Assembly: GCF_013426205.1 (NCBI RefSeq)
Contig: NC_089426.1
Coordinates: 1,674,001 to 1,738,000 of the forward strand
Reading direction: 5' to 3'
Source of the DNA: Metarhizium brunneum
Lineage: Eukaryota > Ascomycota > Sordariomycetes > Hypocreales > Clavicipitaceae
DNA length: 64,000 nucleotides
A program made the position numbers and the translations under genes. Of this stretch, positions 1 to 10,802 are shown piece after piece (within the stretch, counting starts at the first letter, position 1; each line of letters begins with the position of its first letter). The notes beneath the pieces are model-generated. The model saw only the letters and a program-made list of their open reading frames with translations, was not told the DNA's origin and made no database searches.

Positions 1-1077
1 GACAAGTGTAGCAAGACTATAGATTATCAATCATTGCAGACAAATGATTACAAAGGATAGATAAGCTGTCGTATTGTGCTGTCGTTGCCTATAAGAGGGT
101 TCTCGTCTCTCGAGTCTTGGTTCTGTTGTCCGGGGGATGGTAGCTCAGAATGCAATCAAAAGATTAAGCTCGTAGGCCACAAACCGGCTCGTGCGGTACT
201 CTCTTATTATTTGCAAGCTTTGATATTAAAACCAACGGGGAAAATGGTATCCGCTATAAAGCATGCCATATCAAAAGTTGTCACGGTTGGCAGCTGTTGT
301 CACACTGTTACACGAGGGCTACGATCACGGGACTTAGGGCAGAAGGCTCGGCCACTCCTAATATACTTAAGTAAATAGATCTTTTTGGTCAATTACGCCA
401 TGAGGCGAGCCAAGGAACTTTAGTACCAAAGACCGTTATTAGATGAATTGAGTCATGAAATTCCAAGCCGTTAGCCCCTGTCACAGCTAGCATCATTTCC
501 TAGAGCTTCTTCTTTATTTTCCGCTCTGGGGGCTCTGCCGATGGTCGCATTAGAATTATTGAAGTACTATTACTCCGTAATATTCAGTTAATTATTATTT
601 CTGGCTAAATAGTATTGCATTTATTTGCATCACTATCGCTATTAAATGCAGAAATCAAGCTTGTGGGGTTCCTCAACAACCAAGCTAAATTGGACTCAGG
701 TTCAGACTCTCAGATACCCCTTACTAGAAGTCTTCTCAACTGCTGCTATCTGATTGGCCACGAACCCCCTAGCTCATTCACCATTTGACCTTGAAGCCGT
801 TGACATGGAGTCATTGACGGTGCTCCTTCCAACTGACAGCAGTGGGGCTCTGGGGTGACAGCGGGTGAGTGCAGAAGAACGCCCCCACCTGCGGCGGTTA
901 TTGGTGTCAATAGCTCGGCACCGTCAAGTGCCTGGTTGCACACTAGGTTTGGCTGCCGAAACCATGATCCCATCCCAAAAAATACCAACTTTTAAACCTA
1001 CCAGAGGTATTAAACTGAGTAGAGATTGATTGTTACTACGTGCAGCCTGGAAACCTACACCTTAAGATAGACACATC
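1..1077. other. Left-edge intergenic DNA, no gene recognised
   Basis: I see no convincing coding region on either strand. Positions about 540-650 are clearly A+T-rich compared with the flanks, which is how old mutated repeats often look in fungi, but no element can be named. The segment downstream of 1078 is the 3' flank of the minus-strand O-methyltransferase. Confidence 0.4.
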
Positions 1078-2486
1078 CTAAACTCCAGACCTTACCCCAG
1101 CCTGTTTTACTTCCTTCCCCGTTACCTTTCTCCCCTCTATAATTGCATAATCCGTGCCCTTGAACCTCCACAGCTTCTCGACCTCCAAACCAGCCTCGCC
1201 CATAATGCTCTTGAATTCCTCGAGCGTCCTCTCTTTTCCACCAAGCAGCATCATCAGGATGTCATTTCCAATTGACACAGGAGATGGCAGGTCTCCCAAA
1301 ACGTTCTCAACGATCAAAATGCGGCTATCGGGCGCCATGGCACTCGAAATCTGATTGAGGATCTTGATGCAGTCAGCGTCGCCGTAATCGTGCAGACACC
1401 GCCGAATATAGTACACAAAAGCTTCCTTGACAGGCTGCTCGGTATGAAAATCCAATGCAACAAGCCTGGCCTGCTTGATAGGACCATCAGCTTGAGACCT
1501 GACCATCTCCAGTACGGGCTCCAAGTCTTCAAGCACACATCTCTCCATTGGCAAGCCGGTGGCCTCGACAATTGCTTCCAGCGCATGGCCCTTGCTGCCG
1601 CCGACATCTACAACAAGTGGTCGATCTGGCCACTCAGCAGCCTTGTCGACTACCCACTCGAAGCTATAGTCACCGATAATGCCGTGTCTGGTGGCCATGG
1701 CTTGCATAGCTAGCATGAAGGTCCTCTTCATCTCCGGGCTGCGGTTCATGTGCTCCCAGATGGTGAGAGAGGCATTGCCGACTGTGAAGGCGATTGGAGT
1801 GTTTTCTCTACCTATAGGCTCGCCGAGGCCAAACTTGTCAAAATAATCCGGCAGCCTGGCCAGGGTCTTGAGATGGGCATCGAAACTATATGAAACAGTC
1901 AATCAACAAACCGCGCTCCTATGAGAGACTCAGTATTGCATTGGGAGGTGTTTGAAGACGTCTTACCCCAGGCAAATGAGGGCATTAATCGGATTGCCAG
2001 ACAGCAACACCTTGCTTTGTGCAGTGTGCGCAACTGTGCCCTTTTCTGTTTCTTCAAGAACACCATTTGCTACCAATGCAGACCCGAAACGAGCTGCAGA
2101 GACCATGTCAGCAAATGCCACACAAAATTAACTTGATCTATGAAGAATTTTGATGGCATACCGATCAAACCTGTTTTGGCTCCAATGCCGCTCGCCAGTT
2201 CTTGGTACGAGATGGTTCCGTTGGTAGGAATCTTGTCGAACAATCCCCACTTGATGAACAGCCTCATGGCGACAAACTTGGACAGACAGACCATTTGGTC
2301 CATTACATTGTCCAGAGGGTCTTTGAGCTTAGCAAGCAAAGAATATGTAGACTCAATAATGCCGGCATGGTCTTGCTTGGCCGTAGGATTGACACGGAGA
2401 GTGTCAGCAGAAGACAGAAGCTGCCGTGCCACAGCCTCCATTCTGTCAGCCAGAAACATGGCACTTTGTCCAGACTGCTGGGCCAT
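1078..2486 (-). CDS. SAM-dependent O-methyltransferase (Methyltransf_2 type), 3 exons, 419 aa
   Basis: Exons on the minus strand are 2486-2162, 2093-1967 and 1885-1078. The junctions GTATGC...CTGCAG and GTAAGA...ATATAG restore one frame of 419 codons. The N-terminal third is the helical dimerisation region usual in this family. The SAM-binding glycine motif VVDVGGSKGH lies at about residues 242-251. The motif RRCLHDYGD places the expected catalytic base at about H316. The family methylates hydroxyl groups of aromatic or polyketide metabolites; sterigmatocystin 8-O-methyltransferase is a well-known fungal member. The substrate cannot be read from sequence. Neighbours are a decayed Zn2Cys6 regulator and an MFS transporter on the other strand, which fits a small secondary-metabolite locus, but no polyketide synthase or NRPS is in the window. 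A role in specialised metabolism is inferred from family and context. Confidence 0.88.
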
Positions 2487-3135
2487 TGTGAATGCTTCGA
2501 AATTCGTATGCCTGTGTCTATGCGGAAGCGCGGGAGGGGATGGGGGGAGAGAACTCTAGGGAACAAAAGCGCAAAGGGTGGAACAAAAAGATGAAGCCAG
2601 GTGATTCTCGACAAGCACGCACATGTTGGGCCGGACATTGCAGTCACCTCTTCATGTTGTTGGCCCTGTTCACTGCCTTGCAACAGGTCTCGGACACAAA
2701 CCGGGTTCGGACATGGCAAACACTCCGGCCAGATATTTCGTTTAATTTAAGGCTGTAACCAACCTGCCCAACAATTACTGTGGAGAGCAAGCCGCACTTG
2801 ACATATCAAAGACAAGTGTACCACAGATACTGGCATGATTCGGAGAATTCTTGACGAAGGTGAATATCGATGCGCCATGTTGGACTTGAGCACATCTTCA
2901 CTAGGTGTCGTCAGCGTCAGCTGCAATGACTTACACTCGACCTGTTGTCGTGAATTGAGAGATGAGGGCTTGTGGACGGCAAATTTTCTGTCGCCGCTTA
3001 GCAAAAATTCACACTCGCTGGGGACAAACCACAATCTTCCCCAATTCCCCCAACTTTCGTCATTTCTTCCCTGTTATTTCCCAGTCAACCGACAATTATT
3101 GTTGACCGTTGTCCTCAATTATTCACTCGGCCGGA

Positions 3136-3756
3136 ATGAACGGATCTAGTTCGGTTGGTCCTCGTGGGAGGCGTCGACCTGCGACATCCTGTGAGCCATG
3201 CTGCCGCGCTTGTAAACTTCGATGTGACAGGTCACTTCCATGCGGGAGATGTAAAGGGCAGAAAGCATGACGAAGTGTTTCTGCTGAGTTGATGCCAGAC
3301 ACCTTCGTTTGTTGCTACAGGAAGTGAAGGTTCATCTCTTCTGCCTGCCCAGCTCGCACAACCACCGCCACGCCACAGACACCTGCTCCTGCTCCTGCTC
3401 CTGCTCCTTCCACGCCGCTTTTGCATGATAATGTTGGACCGTTTGACGAGGTTACGGGAAGACGTGCGAGGCCCAAGGCCCTATCCGAGCAATATGCTGG
3501 TGGTTGTCGAGAAGAGCGCGGCTTGGAGGGGGCAGCAGCCCAATACAACTAGGATGATGCCGCTGCGGAACAGTCAAGATAAGGTCTGGCTCTTTGGGTG
3601 CGGCCATTGGATTACGACAATGTCGATGGAGTTAACCATGGTGCGTGAATTCTAAATAAACCCTTTCTTTTGTCTCTAATTTCTCACAATTAGTTGCAAG
3701 GTGATCTCGTCAACTGGGATATATCTCAGCTCCTCAACTTGCCCAACTTTGAATGA
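3136..3756 (+). pseudogene. Decayed Zn2Cys6 transcription factor
   Basis: An ATG at 3136 opens a 44-codon frame with a zinc-cluster-like stretch (CEPCCRACKLRCD, then PCGRC). It stops at 3268-3270 before the sixth cysteine; a cysteine in a suitable place (TKC) exists in another frame just downstream. One extra residue disturbs the spacing between the second and third cysteines. Further on, an Ala-Pro repeat (about 3370-3415) and linker-like sequence lie in a frame that stops at about 3550. A plausible last exon (3694-3756, after TCACAATTAG) encodes LVNWDISQLLNLPNFE. No splice choice I tried joins these pieces into one frame. It lies between the O-methyltransferase and the MFS gene, where a pathway-specific regulator would be expected. 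Alternatives are sequencing errors or introns I did not find. Confidence 0.4.
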
Positions 3757-4149
3757 GGCGACGTGACGTGCACCGGCACAATAGTCGAAATGTGCTGATA
3801 GAGATGGGGTTCTGACATGCCAACTACCAACTACAAGCTCCAAGGCTACTCCCACTTCTTCTCTACATCTCGCGTGGCTGAACATTGAGGAGGCAGATGG
3901 AAAGGAGAGTTAGCCGACTGAACTGCAGTCACTCCTGCAATTCGCCCCAGCCCTCTCGATAAGGAAACCACAACACACAAATCCCGAGGCAATCTTTTGC
4001 ATGGCGCCCGTTTGGTTCTTTTGTTTGTTTTTTAAGCTCTTCAAGGTGATCAGGTCTAAGTGGCCCATCTACTTGTTGGAATTATTCGCTTGTATCATTG
4101 TGACCTCGGGTATCTTTTTTGCAACCGAGTATTCGTTTCAATCATCAGC

Positions 4150-5826
4150 ATGACTCCCACTTTCTCCGAAATCTCTTGCGAGGCGTGTTCTTCCACTGCA
4201 ATGGCGACAGACGAGCCAGATTTCACTCAGGGTGGCAACAAGGGGACGATAGCAGCCAGTCAGTTTGAAGTTGCAGCCGACAATGACATCTTCAGAGGGA
4301 ATCATGCCGCCCAGACTGCCAACGACCATGAACAGAATATGTCCATGAGATACGCCATGAAATACTACAGCATCGCCATAGTTTGGGCTGCTGTGATGGC
4401 TGCTCCAATCATCATGGAAGCCTACGAAACGGCAATGGTGCCAACGTTCTTTTCCTACAAGGCATTTCAGAAAATATTTGGTTACAGGAAGCCTGGCACA
4501 GACGAATATTTTATTCCGACTTATTGGCAATCTGGTATCACCATGGCTGCCTCTTTTGGTCAACTTGCTGGCCTTTATTTGGCACCTCATGTCGTCAACC
4601 ATAAGGGATACCGCGTCTGCAGCGCCGCCGCATTCATCTGTGCTGGGCTCTTTCTCATGCTTGGCTTTTGGTCCATGGACACAGGTCGTGGTTTGGCTGT
4701 GTTTCTGATTGGCGAAATGTGTCTGGGCGTGCCTTGGGGCATGTTTCAAGGCATCACGCTTCCTTATGTTTCTGATATCACACCGCTCAAGCTGAAGGGC
4801 CCGGCAACGACCATGATCAATGTCTTCTGGCTTATTGGCCAGATGATTTCAGCAAGTGTCATGAGCGGTGCGTCTGCGATTGGCAGCTTGGAATGGAGTG
4901 TCAAAACCCCAATGATTATTCAATATGCTTGGCTAATTCCTCTTTTGGCTCTTGTTTTCAAGGCGCCTAACAGCCCTCTCTACCTGAGTCGAAAGGGGCA
5001 AGATGAGCAGGCTAGAGCAACTCTCCGGCGACTCAACAAGGACCCCCTGTTCAACGAAGATGGAGCCCTCGCTATGATCCGCGCAGTCAATCTTCACGAG
5101 AAGAAGACATCAACAGATATGGGGCTTACGGGATGTTTCCACGGTATCAACCTGCGACGAACGGAGATTGCTGTAGTTAGTTATGTTACGCAGCAGTGGG
5201 TTGGCACGCCTCTCATGTTTTATTCAGTCAAGGTCCTCCAGAAAGGCGGTCTATCGCAGGCTTCTTCACTGTATCTCACTATTGGCATGTACGGTCTTTG
5301 CATCATATCAACAGTGTCGTCGATGGGGGCGATGCGATTTTGGGGACGGCGAAGCTTGTGGCTTTGGGGATTATCTGGCGAAATTATGTGTCTGGGCGCC
5401 ATTGGCACTTTGTCGTTTTTTCTCGACAAGCACGATGAGAAGAAGTCGGGGCTTCCCTGGGCCATTGCTACGTTCCTGATTCTATATGCGGCCATCTACA
5501 ACTTTACAATCGGACCGGTTTGCTATACGATTGTGGCGGAAACGCCAGCTACTAGACTCAAGGCTGCGACCAACTCGCTTTCCCGTGCAATTTACATAGT
5601 TTTTTCCGTGGCGAACTTGTACCTCGTTCCGAACCTTTTGGAGAATGCGCCCGTTGGATGGGGTCTCGGGACCAAGGCAGCTCTGGTTTGGGCGGGCTCA
5701 GCCACGGTTTGTCTGATTTGGGCTTTCTTCCGCCTGCCAGAAACGAAGGATCGCAGCCCTGCCGAGGTCGATCTTCTATTTGAAAGGAACATCAGGGCTC
5801 GCGACTGGTCCAAGGCGGTTGTGTAA
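4150..5826 (+). CDS. MFS sugar-type transporter (alpha-glucoside permease-like), single exon, 558 aa
   Basis: One uninterrupted frame. The first in-frame ATG is 4150; the frame extends upstream only through a GTG, so 4150 is preferred, with 4201 a possible internal start. About twelve hydrophobic segments follow a roughly 60-residue polar N-terminus. The family's C-terminal signature appears as LPETKDRSPAEVDLLFE near the end, and AETPATRLKAATNSLSRA resembles the conserved loop before TM11. This combination is characteristic of fungal MFS sugar transporters, especially the maltose/alpha-glucoside group, which act as plasma-membrane proton symporters. Length is normal for the group. The substrate is inferred only at family level. 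It is adjacent to the O-methyltransferase locus but sugar-porter relatives are common elsewhere, so membership in a cluster is uncertain. Confidence 0.85.
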   Translation: MTPTFSEISCEACSSTAMATDEPDFTQGGNKGTIAASQFEVAADNDIFRGNHAAQTANDHEQNMSMRYAMKYYSIAIVWAAVMAAPIIMEAYETAMVPTFFSYKAFQKIFGYRKPGTDEYFIPTYWQSGITMAASFGQLAGLYLAPHVVNHKGYRVCSAAAFICAGLFLMLGFWSMDTGRGLAVFLIGEMCLGVPWGMFQGITLPYVSDITPLKLKGPATTMINVFWLIGQMISASVMSGASAIGSLEWSVKTPMIIQYAWLIPLLALVFKAPNSPLYLSRKGQDEQARATLRRLNKDPLFNEDGALAMIRAVNLHEKKTSTDMGLTGCFHGINLRRTEIAVVSYVTQQWVGTPLMFYSVKVLQKGGLSQASSLYLTIGMYGLCIISTVSSMGAMRFWGRRSLWLWGLSGEIMCLGAIGTLSFFLDKHDEKKSGLPWAIATFLILYAAIYNFTIGPVCYTIVAETPATRLKAATNSLSRAIYIVFSVANLYLVPNLLENAPVGWGLGTKAALVWAGSATVCLIWAFFRLPETKDRSPAEVDLLFERNIRARDWSKAVV

Positions 5827-6440
5827 GAGGGGGACATCGTGAGGGCCGAGGGAGCAGTTGGTAATGGCGGGATTGGCGCATGCTGCATACGCACTAGCAG
5901 AAGTGTTAAAAATAGCCTATTAATGAATGTGATGAAATTTTTAGTAAAGATGATGAATCTACGTGGCCCTCGCTGGAATTTTCCATATCCATGACTTGTA
6001 TAATGTATTCCTGGAGACGCGCAGAGAAGTGAAGATGGAGGCAACATTGAAATACTGAACTGTCAACTAACTCATGCTAGTAGGACCTATGCACGGACTA
6101 CACCAGCCAGGGACTGTTGCAGGCACCGCCCCACATGCCAGGCATCTTCAGTTTGTTCCTCTGCATCACACCAGATCTGGACTTCATCACTTCACCGTGT
6201 TCTCTTGCCACATGATATTCATGGTACAACGCCGGAACATCGAGTCAAACCTCACATTGGATCCCTCAAAATGTCCCTCAAGCGGTACTACAAACAATGG
6301 TTCGAGACGGAAGGCGTCTCGCACATTTAACCTTTGTACGGAGTATGTGGCCGAAAGAACAAAATCCAGTCTATTAAAATATACCCTCATATGCTCAATC
6401 TATCATCCTCTATATCCCCTCCGGAAGTGTATACGGCCCT

Positions 6441-8660
6441 CTACTTGCGCAGCTTCAAAACAATCCACGAAGCGATTCTATACCCGGCAATAATGGAAAT
6501 CATGATGCCGACATTCTGGCCCATGTTGCCAGTCGAGTAGCCGTACTGGTCCAGGACAGCCTGGCCGGCAATCTCGCAGCGATCAGCCAATGGCGACTCG
6601 TACATGCAGCGACAGCCCTCCCCGCAGGCGTACGTCCGCTCGGCAAACTCATTCACCATCATGCCCTCAAAGACGTACTTCTGGTAGTCCCAGTAGTGAA
6701 AGACGTACTTGTAAAAGGCGTTGAGAATGGTCGGGGGGACCATGAAGCCGCCGACGGACATCCAGAGGCCGTTTGCGAAGGCCACGAGCGCCAGGGAGAT
6801 GACGAAGCTGGGCACGAGGGAGGACATGAAGACGACGAGCGACTCGGCGGCCAGCAGGTCGAGGAAGAGCCACATGATCCAGGTGAAGAAGGCCTTGGCC
6901 GTGGGCTGGAAGTTGGACAGCCAGTACGAGATGACGGAGAAGAGGACGGAGATGAAGAACAGGTAGGGGACGCCGATGAAGAAGTTTGCGACGACGAACT
7001 CGCCGGCGCCGTAGAGCCCGTTGCGCAGGTCCTTGACGTACTGGAGGCGGTCCTCGAGGAAGGCGGGCACGTAGGCGACGGCCATGAAGGACATGAAGGC
7101 CGACCCGAAGAAGATGGCGTTGATGAAGGGCTGGATGGACTCCTGGTCCGGCGAGAGGCGCACCCACACGGTGCCCATCATGACGGCGAGCCCCGTGTAC
7201 ATGGCGATGCGGATGCCGTAGGCCACGACGTCGCGGTACGACTTGATGAAGGATCGGTGCAGGAGGGTGAGGGTGAGGCGCAGGGGCGACGGCCTCCGCA
7301 TCTCGGACAGGTCGAGCGGGTGCGCGGTCGCGGAGAGGTCGGCGACGAGGGCGGCCGCCTCGCGGGCCTGCGGCGACTCGAGCCACTGCGTGTGGAGGGC
7401 GTCGAGGCGCGCCGACGCCCTGGCGGTATCGTGCGAGAAGTCGAGGTTGACGAGCTCGAGGAGGAACTCGGCCGGGTTGGTGTAGTTGGGGACGGCGGCG
7501 CCGAGGGCGCGAAAGTGCGGCACGACGGCGGCGACGGGCCCGCAGAAGTGCGTCTTGCCGGCCGACAGGAGCACCAGCCGGTCGAAGAGGTTGAAGGTGG
7601 CCGTGGACGGCTGGTGGATGGAGCAGACGACGATGAGGGCGTGGCGCCGGGCCACGGCGCGCAGGTAGCTCACGACCTCGCGCGAGGCGGCCGAGTCGAG
7701 GCCCGAGGTGGGCTCGTCGAGGAACAGGATGCGCGGGCTGGTGATGAGCTGGCTGGCCACGCCGATGCGGCGCTTCTGCCCGCCCGATATGCCCTTGCGG
7801 ATGGGCGTGCCGATGAGCGTCGACGCCTGCGCCGTGAGCCCGAAGGAGGCCAGGAGGGAGTCGATGCGGAGGATGCGTTCTTTCCGGGGGAGCGAGCTGT
7901 GGCTTTCATGTCAGCCCTTGTGTCTTTTGGTGTTGAGGAGGGGGGAACAACCTCGTGCTGGCGAGACGGGAGGAAAACTCGAGCGTCTCCCGCACCGTCA
8001 GTGAGCCGATCAGCGCGTCTTCTTGTTCCACGAAGCAGGTCAGTTGGCGAAAGGCCGATTGCGACACTTGATTGCCGTTGATGAGCACCTTGGCCTGGAC
8101 GTCGCTTGCGTTGGTTGGCCGGCGTGCGAGGACGTTGAGCAGCGTCGTCTTGCCGCAGCCCGAGGGGCCCATGAGGGCGCAGATTTCGCCTGGCCAGAGG
8201 TGTTAGTATGTGAAGACTGTCTTGTAGATAGGGGATGACGTTGGAAGCGTTGTATATGTATATATCCATGCTATGAGTTTATACATGTGTGTTTGTGTGT
8301 GTGTGCATGCGTATATAGGTATGGATGTGTATAACGTGTGCACATATGAGGACGCATGTATGCATGTATACACATCCGTGTGTATACGCCAATGTATACA
8401 CGCATCTCTGACCGTATATGTGACGAGCAAACAAAGGCCTCAAACTCACCAGCCTGGACTGCGCCCGCCGCGTCGTCCACAATCTTCTTCGGCTTCTTCG
8501 TCTCCCTGTCCTTGACGGTGACGGTGACCCCGCTCCAGGTGATGTTCTTGACGGTCGAGTTGTCCAGATGCCTGTCCGCGACGGGCTGCTGCTCCGGGTC
8601 CGTCTTGATGCCGACCGGCGGGGGATCGGGCTTCTCGCAACCCATCGCCTGTTGGGCCAT
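6441..8660 (-). CDS. ABCG (White-type) half ABC transporter, 3 exons, 634 aa
   Basis: Exons are 8660-8450, 8189-7952 and 7896-6441; introns are 8449-8190 (260 bp, repeat-rich) and 7951-7897 (55 bp, donor GTTGTT). Order is nucleotide-binding domain then membrane domain. Visible motifs: Walker A GPSGCGKTTLLN, signature ISGGQKRR, Walker B ILFLDEPTSGLDSA and the H-loop IHQPS. Six hydrophobic segments follow in the C-terminal half, with a cysteine-rich extracellular loop (CGEGCRC) before the last one. One NBD and one membrane domain in 634 aa is the half-transporter size, so a dimer is expected. Family members export lipids, pigments or drugs; the substrate here is unknown. The third exon is strongly G+C-rich at third codon positions, more so than its neighbours, so the opposite strand is artificially open over about 1.4 kb. 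Confidence 0.9.
8247..8405. repeat. Alternating purine-pyrimidine low-complexity tract inside an intron
   Basis: The tract is made of TATG, TGTG, TATA and CATG words in near-unbroken purine-pyrimidine alternation. It fills most of the first intron of the ABCG gene, whose splice sites (8449 and 8190) lie outside it. It is an imperfect microsatellite and makes this intron several times longer than most others in the window. Confidence 0.7.
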
Positions 8661-10802
8661 GTCTGCGTCGACGTATTTTATACGTCCTTTTTTTCCCGTC
8701 TTCCTCTTCCCACGAAAAACAAAACGAGCAGGATTCCGGGTATACGCTTTTGGAAAAGAGAAAAAGAGGATTCGGGCAGGAGGCGGGGAAGACACCAGCT
8801 CTTTGTATTGGGAGTGCAAAGCTGGTAGGCGAGACGCAGGCTGTAGGCAGGGATCCTGGCGGACCCGTGAGCAATATATGCAGCGCGATGTCAGTTTTGG
8901 TACGACGGTTGGTGTACGACGTCGAAGAGGGGGGGGAGATGGCCGAAATTAGGAAATTATTGCTCCTTGGACATTGGTATAACGTGGCGGCGAGAGAAAG
9001 TGCCATATTTATATACATGCGATCCCCCATCCGTCCGTCCACCCATCCGCCTATCTTTTGATAGATGATACATACGCTGGCAGAGCCCGAGGACGTATCT
9101 CCATACACAGCTCTGCGCGTGCGGCTGCCGTGGTGGATACATCATACGTCAAAGTACTGTATGTACATGTAACGGTTTGCGACCCGCGAGGCGAGTGGCA
9201 GAGTTTTGGTCCCCGGCTGCCCGAACTGCCATACTTTACTATGCGATCCCAGCGCGCCCGAGGGCCCGTGGCAGCGCCGCGTTGCGCTAGCATACAGAAT
9301 CGACGTGACGTGCCATCTGTCAAAATGTTTGCTTGCCCGCCTGAGGCTTCAGCCTGTCGTGTCGGGTTGCGCCTCGTCGGGGATCCGGGGTCCACCGTGT
9401 GCGGACCCATCGATTTTTTGATAACGTCAATTACTCCGCACTCCCAGATGCGTCTCAACTGGCTGGTGCCTTGGCATTTTAGATTTTGGCCGTGGCTTCT
9501 GACACCTAGTGAAAACTGGCGGGGCAAATTGCCCTATTGGCTGCGCCGTGGCCGTTGGCCCACCCCGCCGTGCTACGGAGTACACCTCTGCTCTCTGCCA
9601 AGTTGAAATTCGGGAGCCTCCCTAGCCTTGGTCGCCGACGACTGACGTCTGCATACCAACATTACACATATGCTGGCGGCTTGCCACTGCCGTTGCCAGG
9701 TCGCCGTCTTTGTCAGGCTTGCTTAGCTTTTTTTCTTTCATCTCCTCGTCTCAGCTGTACGGAGTACGCAAACGCCTCCCTTCCGCCCGCCAAGCTAGAG
9801 CCCAGCAGCAGCAGTCTGCGCTCTGTCCTCTCGTTCGCCGCCACCAATGCCTCTTCATAGTCAACCAAGCAACACGCTCGACGGCCGACTCCGTAAGTAT
9901 GCGGCGCGTATCGGCCCTCGTCCATGGTCGCCGAACCATCATCAACTACTCCGTACTCGTTCTAGTATCCAAAAGGTCGGCGGCCAAGACCCGCCCTGCC
10001 GCCTAACCCACGTGGGAGATGTCAAGACGTTGTGTGAAACCGGCACACCTGCGCGTCCATCGTCCCCTCCCGAACCCCCCCCCCCCTTCGCATCTATTTT
10101 GTTCTTCCGGGCCCTTGTGCTCATGTGAGATCGCGCAGCCTAGCTGCTGATCCGATCCGATCCATTGGGAGACGGCCAACCTCACAAGGATGCACGCATG
10201 TAGCCATGTTGACATGACAGCATGTACATAGGCCTACAGGGCTGTAGGGCTGTAGGGCTGCAGACAGCACCTTGACCGTTGTTTCCCGCATCCCCCCTCC
10301 CTCCCCCTTTGCTCTATGCTCCGTGCACATTCATCACGGGATTTAAATCTCCGAGCCTGTGGTTACTCCGTATCCTGAGTCTGTCTCACGTCTCCCCATG
10401 TGCTACAGTAAACGAGGACAAAAAGAGACGCATCCACCTCAAGCAACGACTGCGGAGCAAGCAAGCAAGCACCTGAGCACCACAAGTTCCAATGATACCT
10501 ACCGAGTAGGCTGGCCCAAAAATGCCGAGGACCCCTTATCAAGTTACCTGAAAGCCACTCATGTTTATTCAGACGATGCTTTGAAACCCATTGTATTCAT
10601 GCCATATATTTCAATTCCGATTGGCCAACTGTGTCACCTAAACATGATTCGGTCCGAAAATACCACTCAAATAACTAGATGTGAATACATAAAAGAATAG
10701 CTTTTGCATAGTGTTGTAACATGTTGCGCCGCACGCCGCATCGCGCCGCCTTGACCTCGAAAACCCTTCCTTTGTCTGTCCAGTCATCATTGCCTTCCTG
10801 CT
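8661..10802. other. Intergenic DNA with short repeats, no gene recognised
   Basis: This holds the promoter of the minus-strand ABCG gene and the 3' flank of the next minus-strand gene. It contains copies of the TACGGAGTAC/GTACTCCGTA motif near 9577, 9757 and 9955, a cytosine run near 10077-10086, and a short tandem repeat of GGCTGTAG near 10235-10262. Several open frames exist but none has family resemblance or splice logic I can support. Confidence 0.5.

Noticed and set aside
4060..4149. Upstream extension of the MFS gene
   Set aside because: It would start at GTG; the first ATG is 4150, and the extension looks like leader sequence.
6696..8081. 461-codon open frame on the plus strand
   Set aside because: It is antisense to the well-supported ABCG exon. 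Its Glu/Gly/Arg-rich composition is what G+C-rich third positions produce on the other strand.
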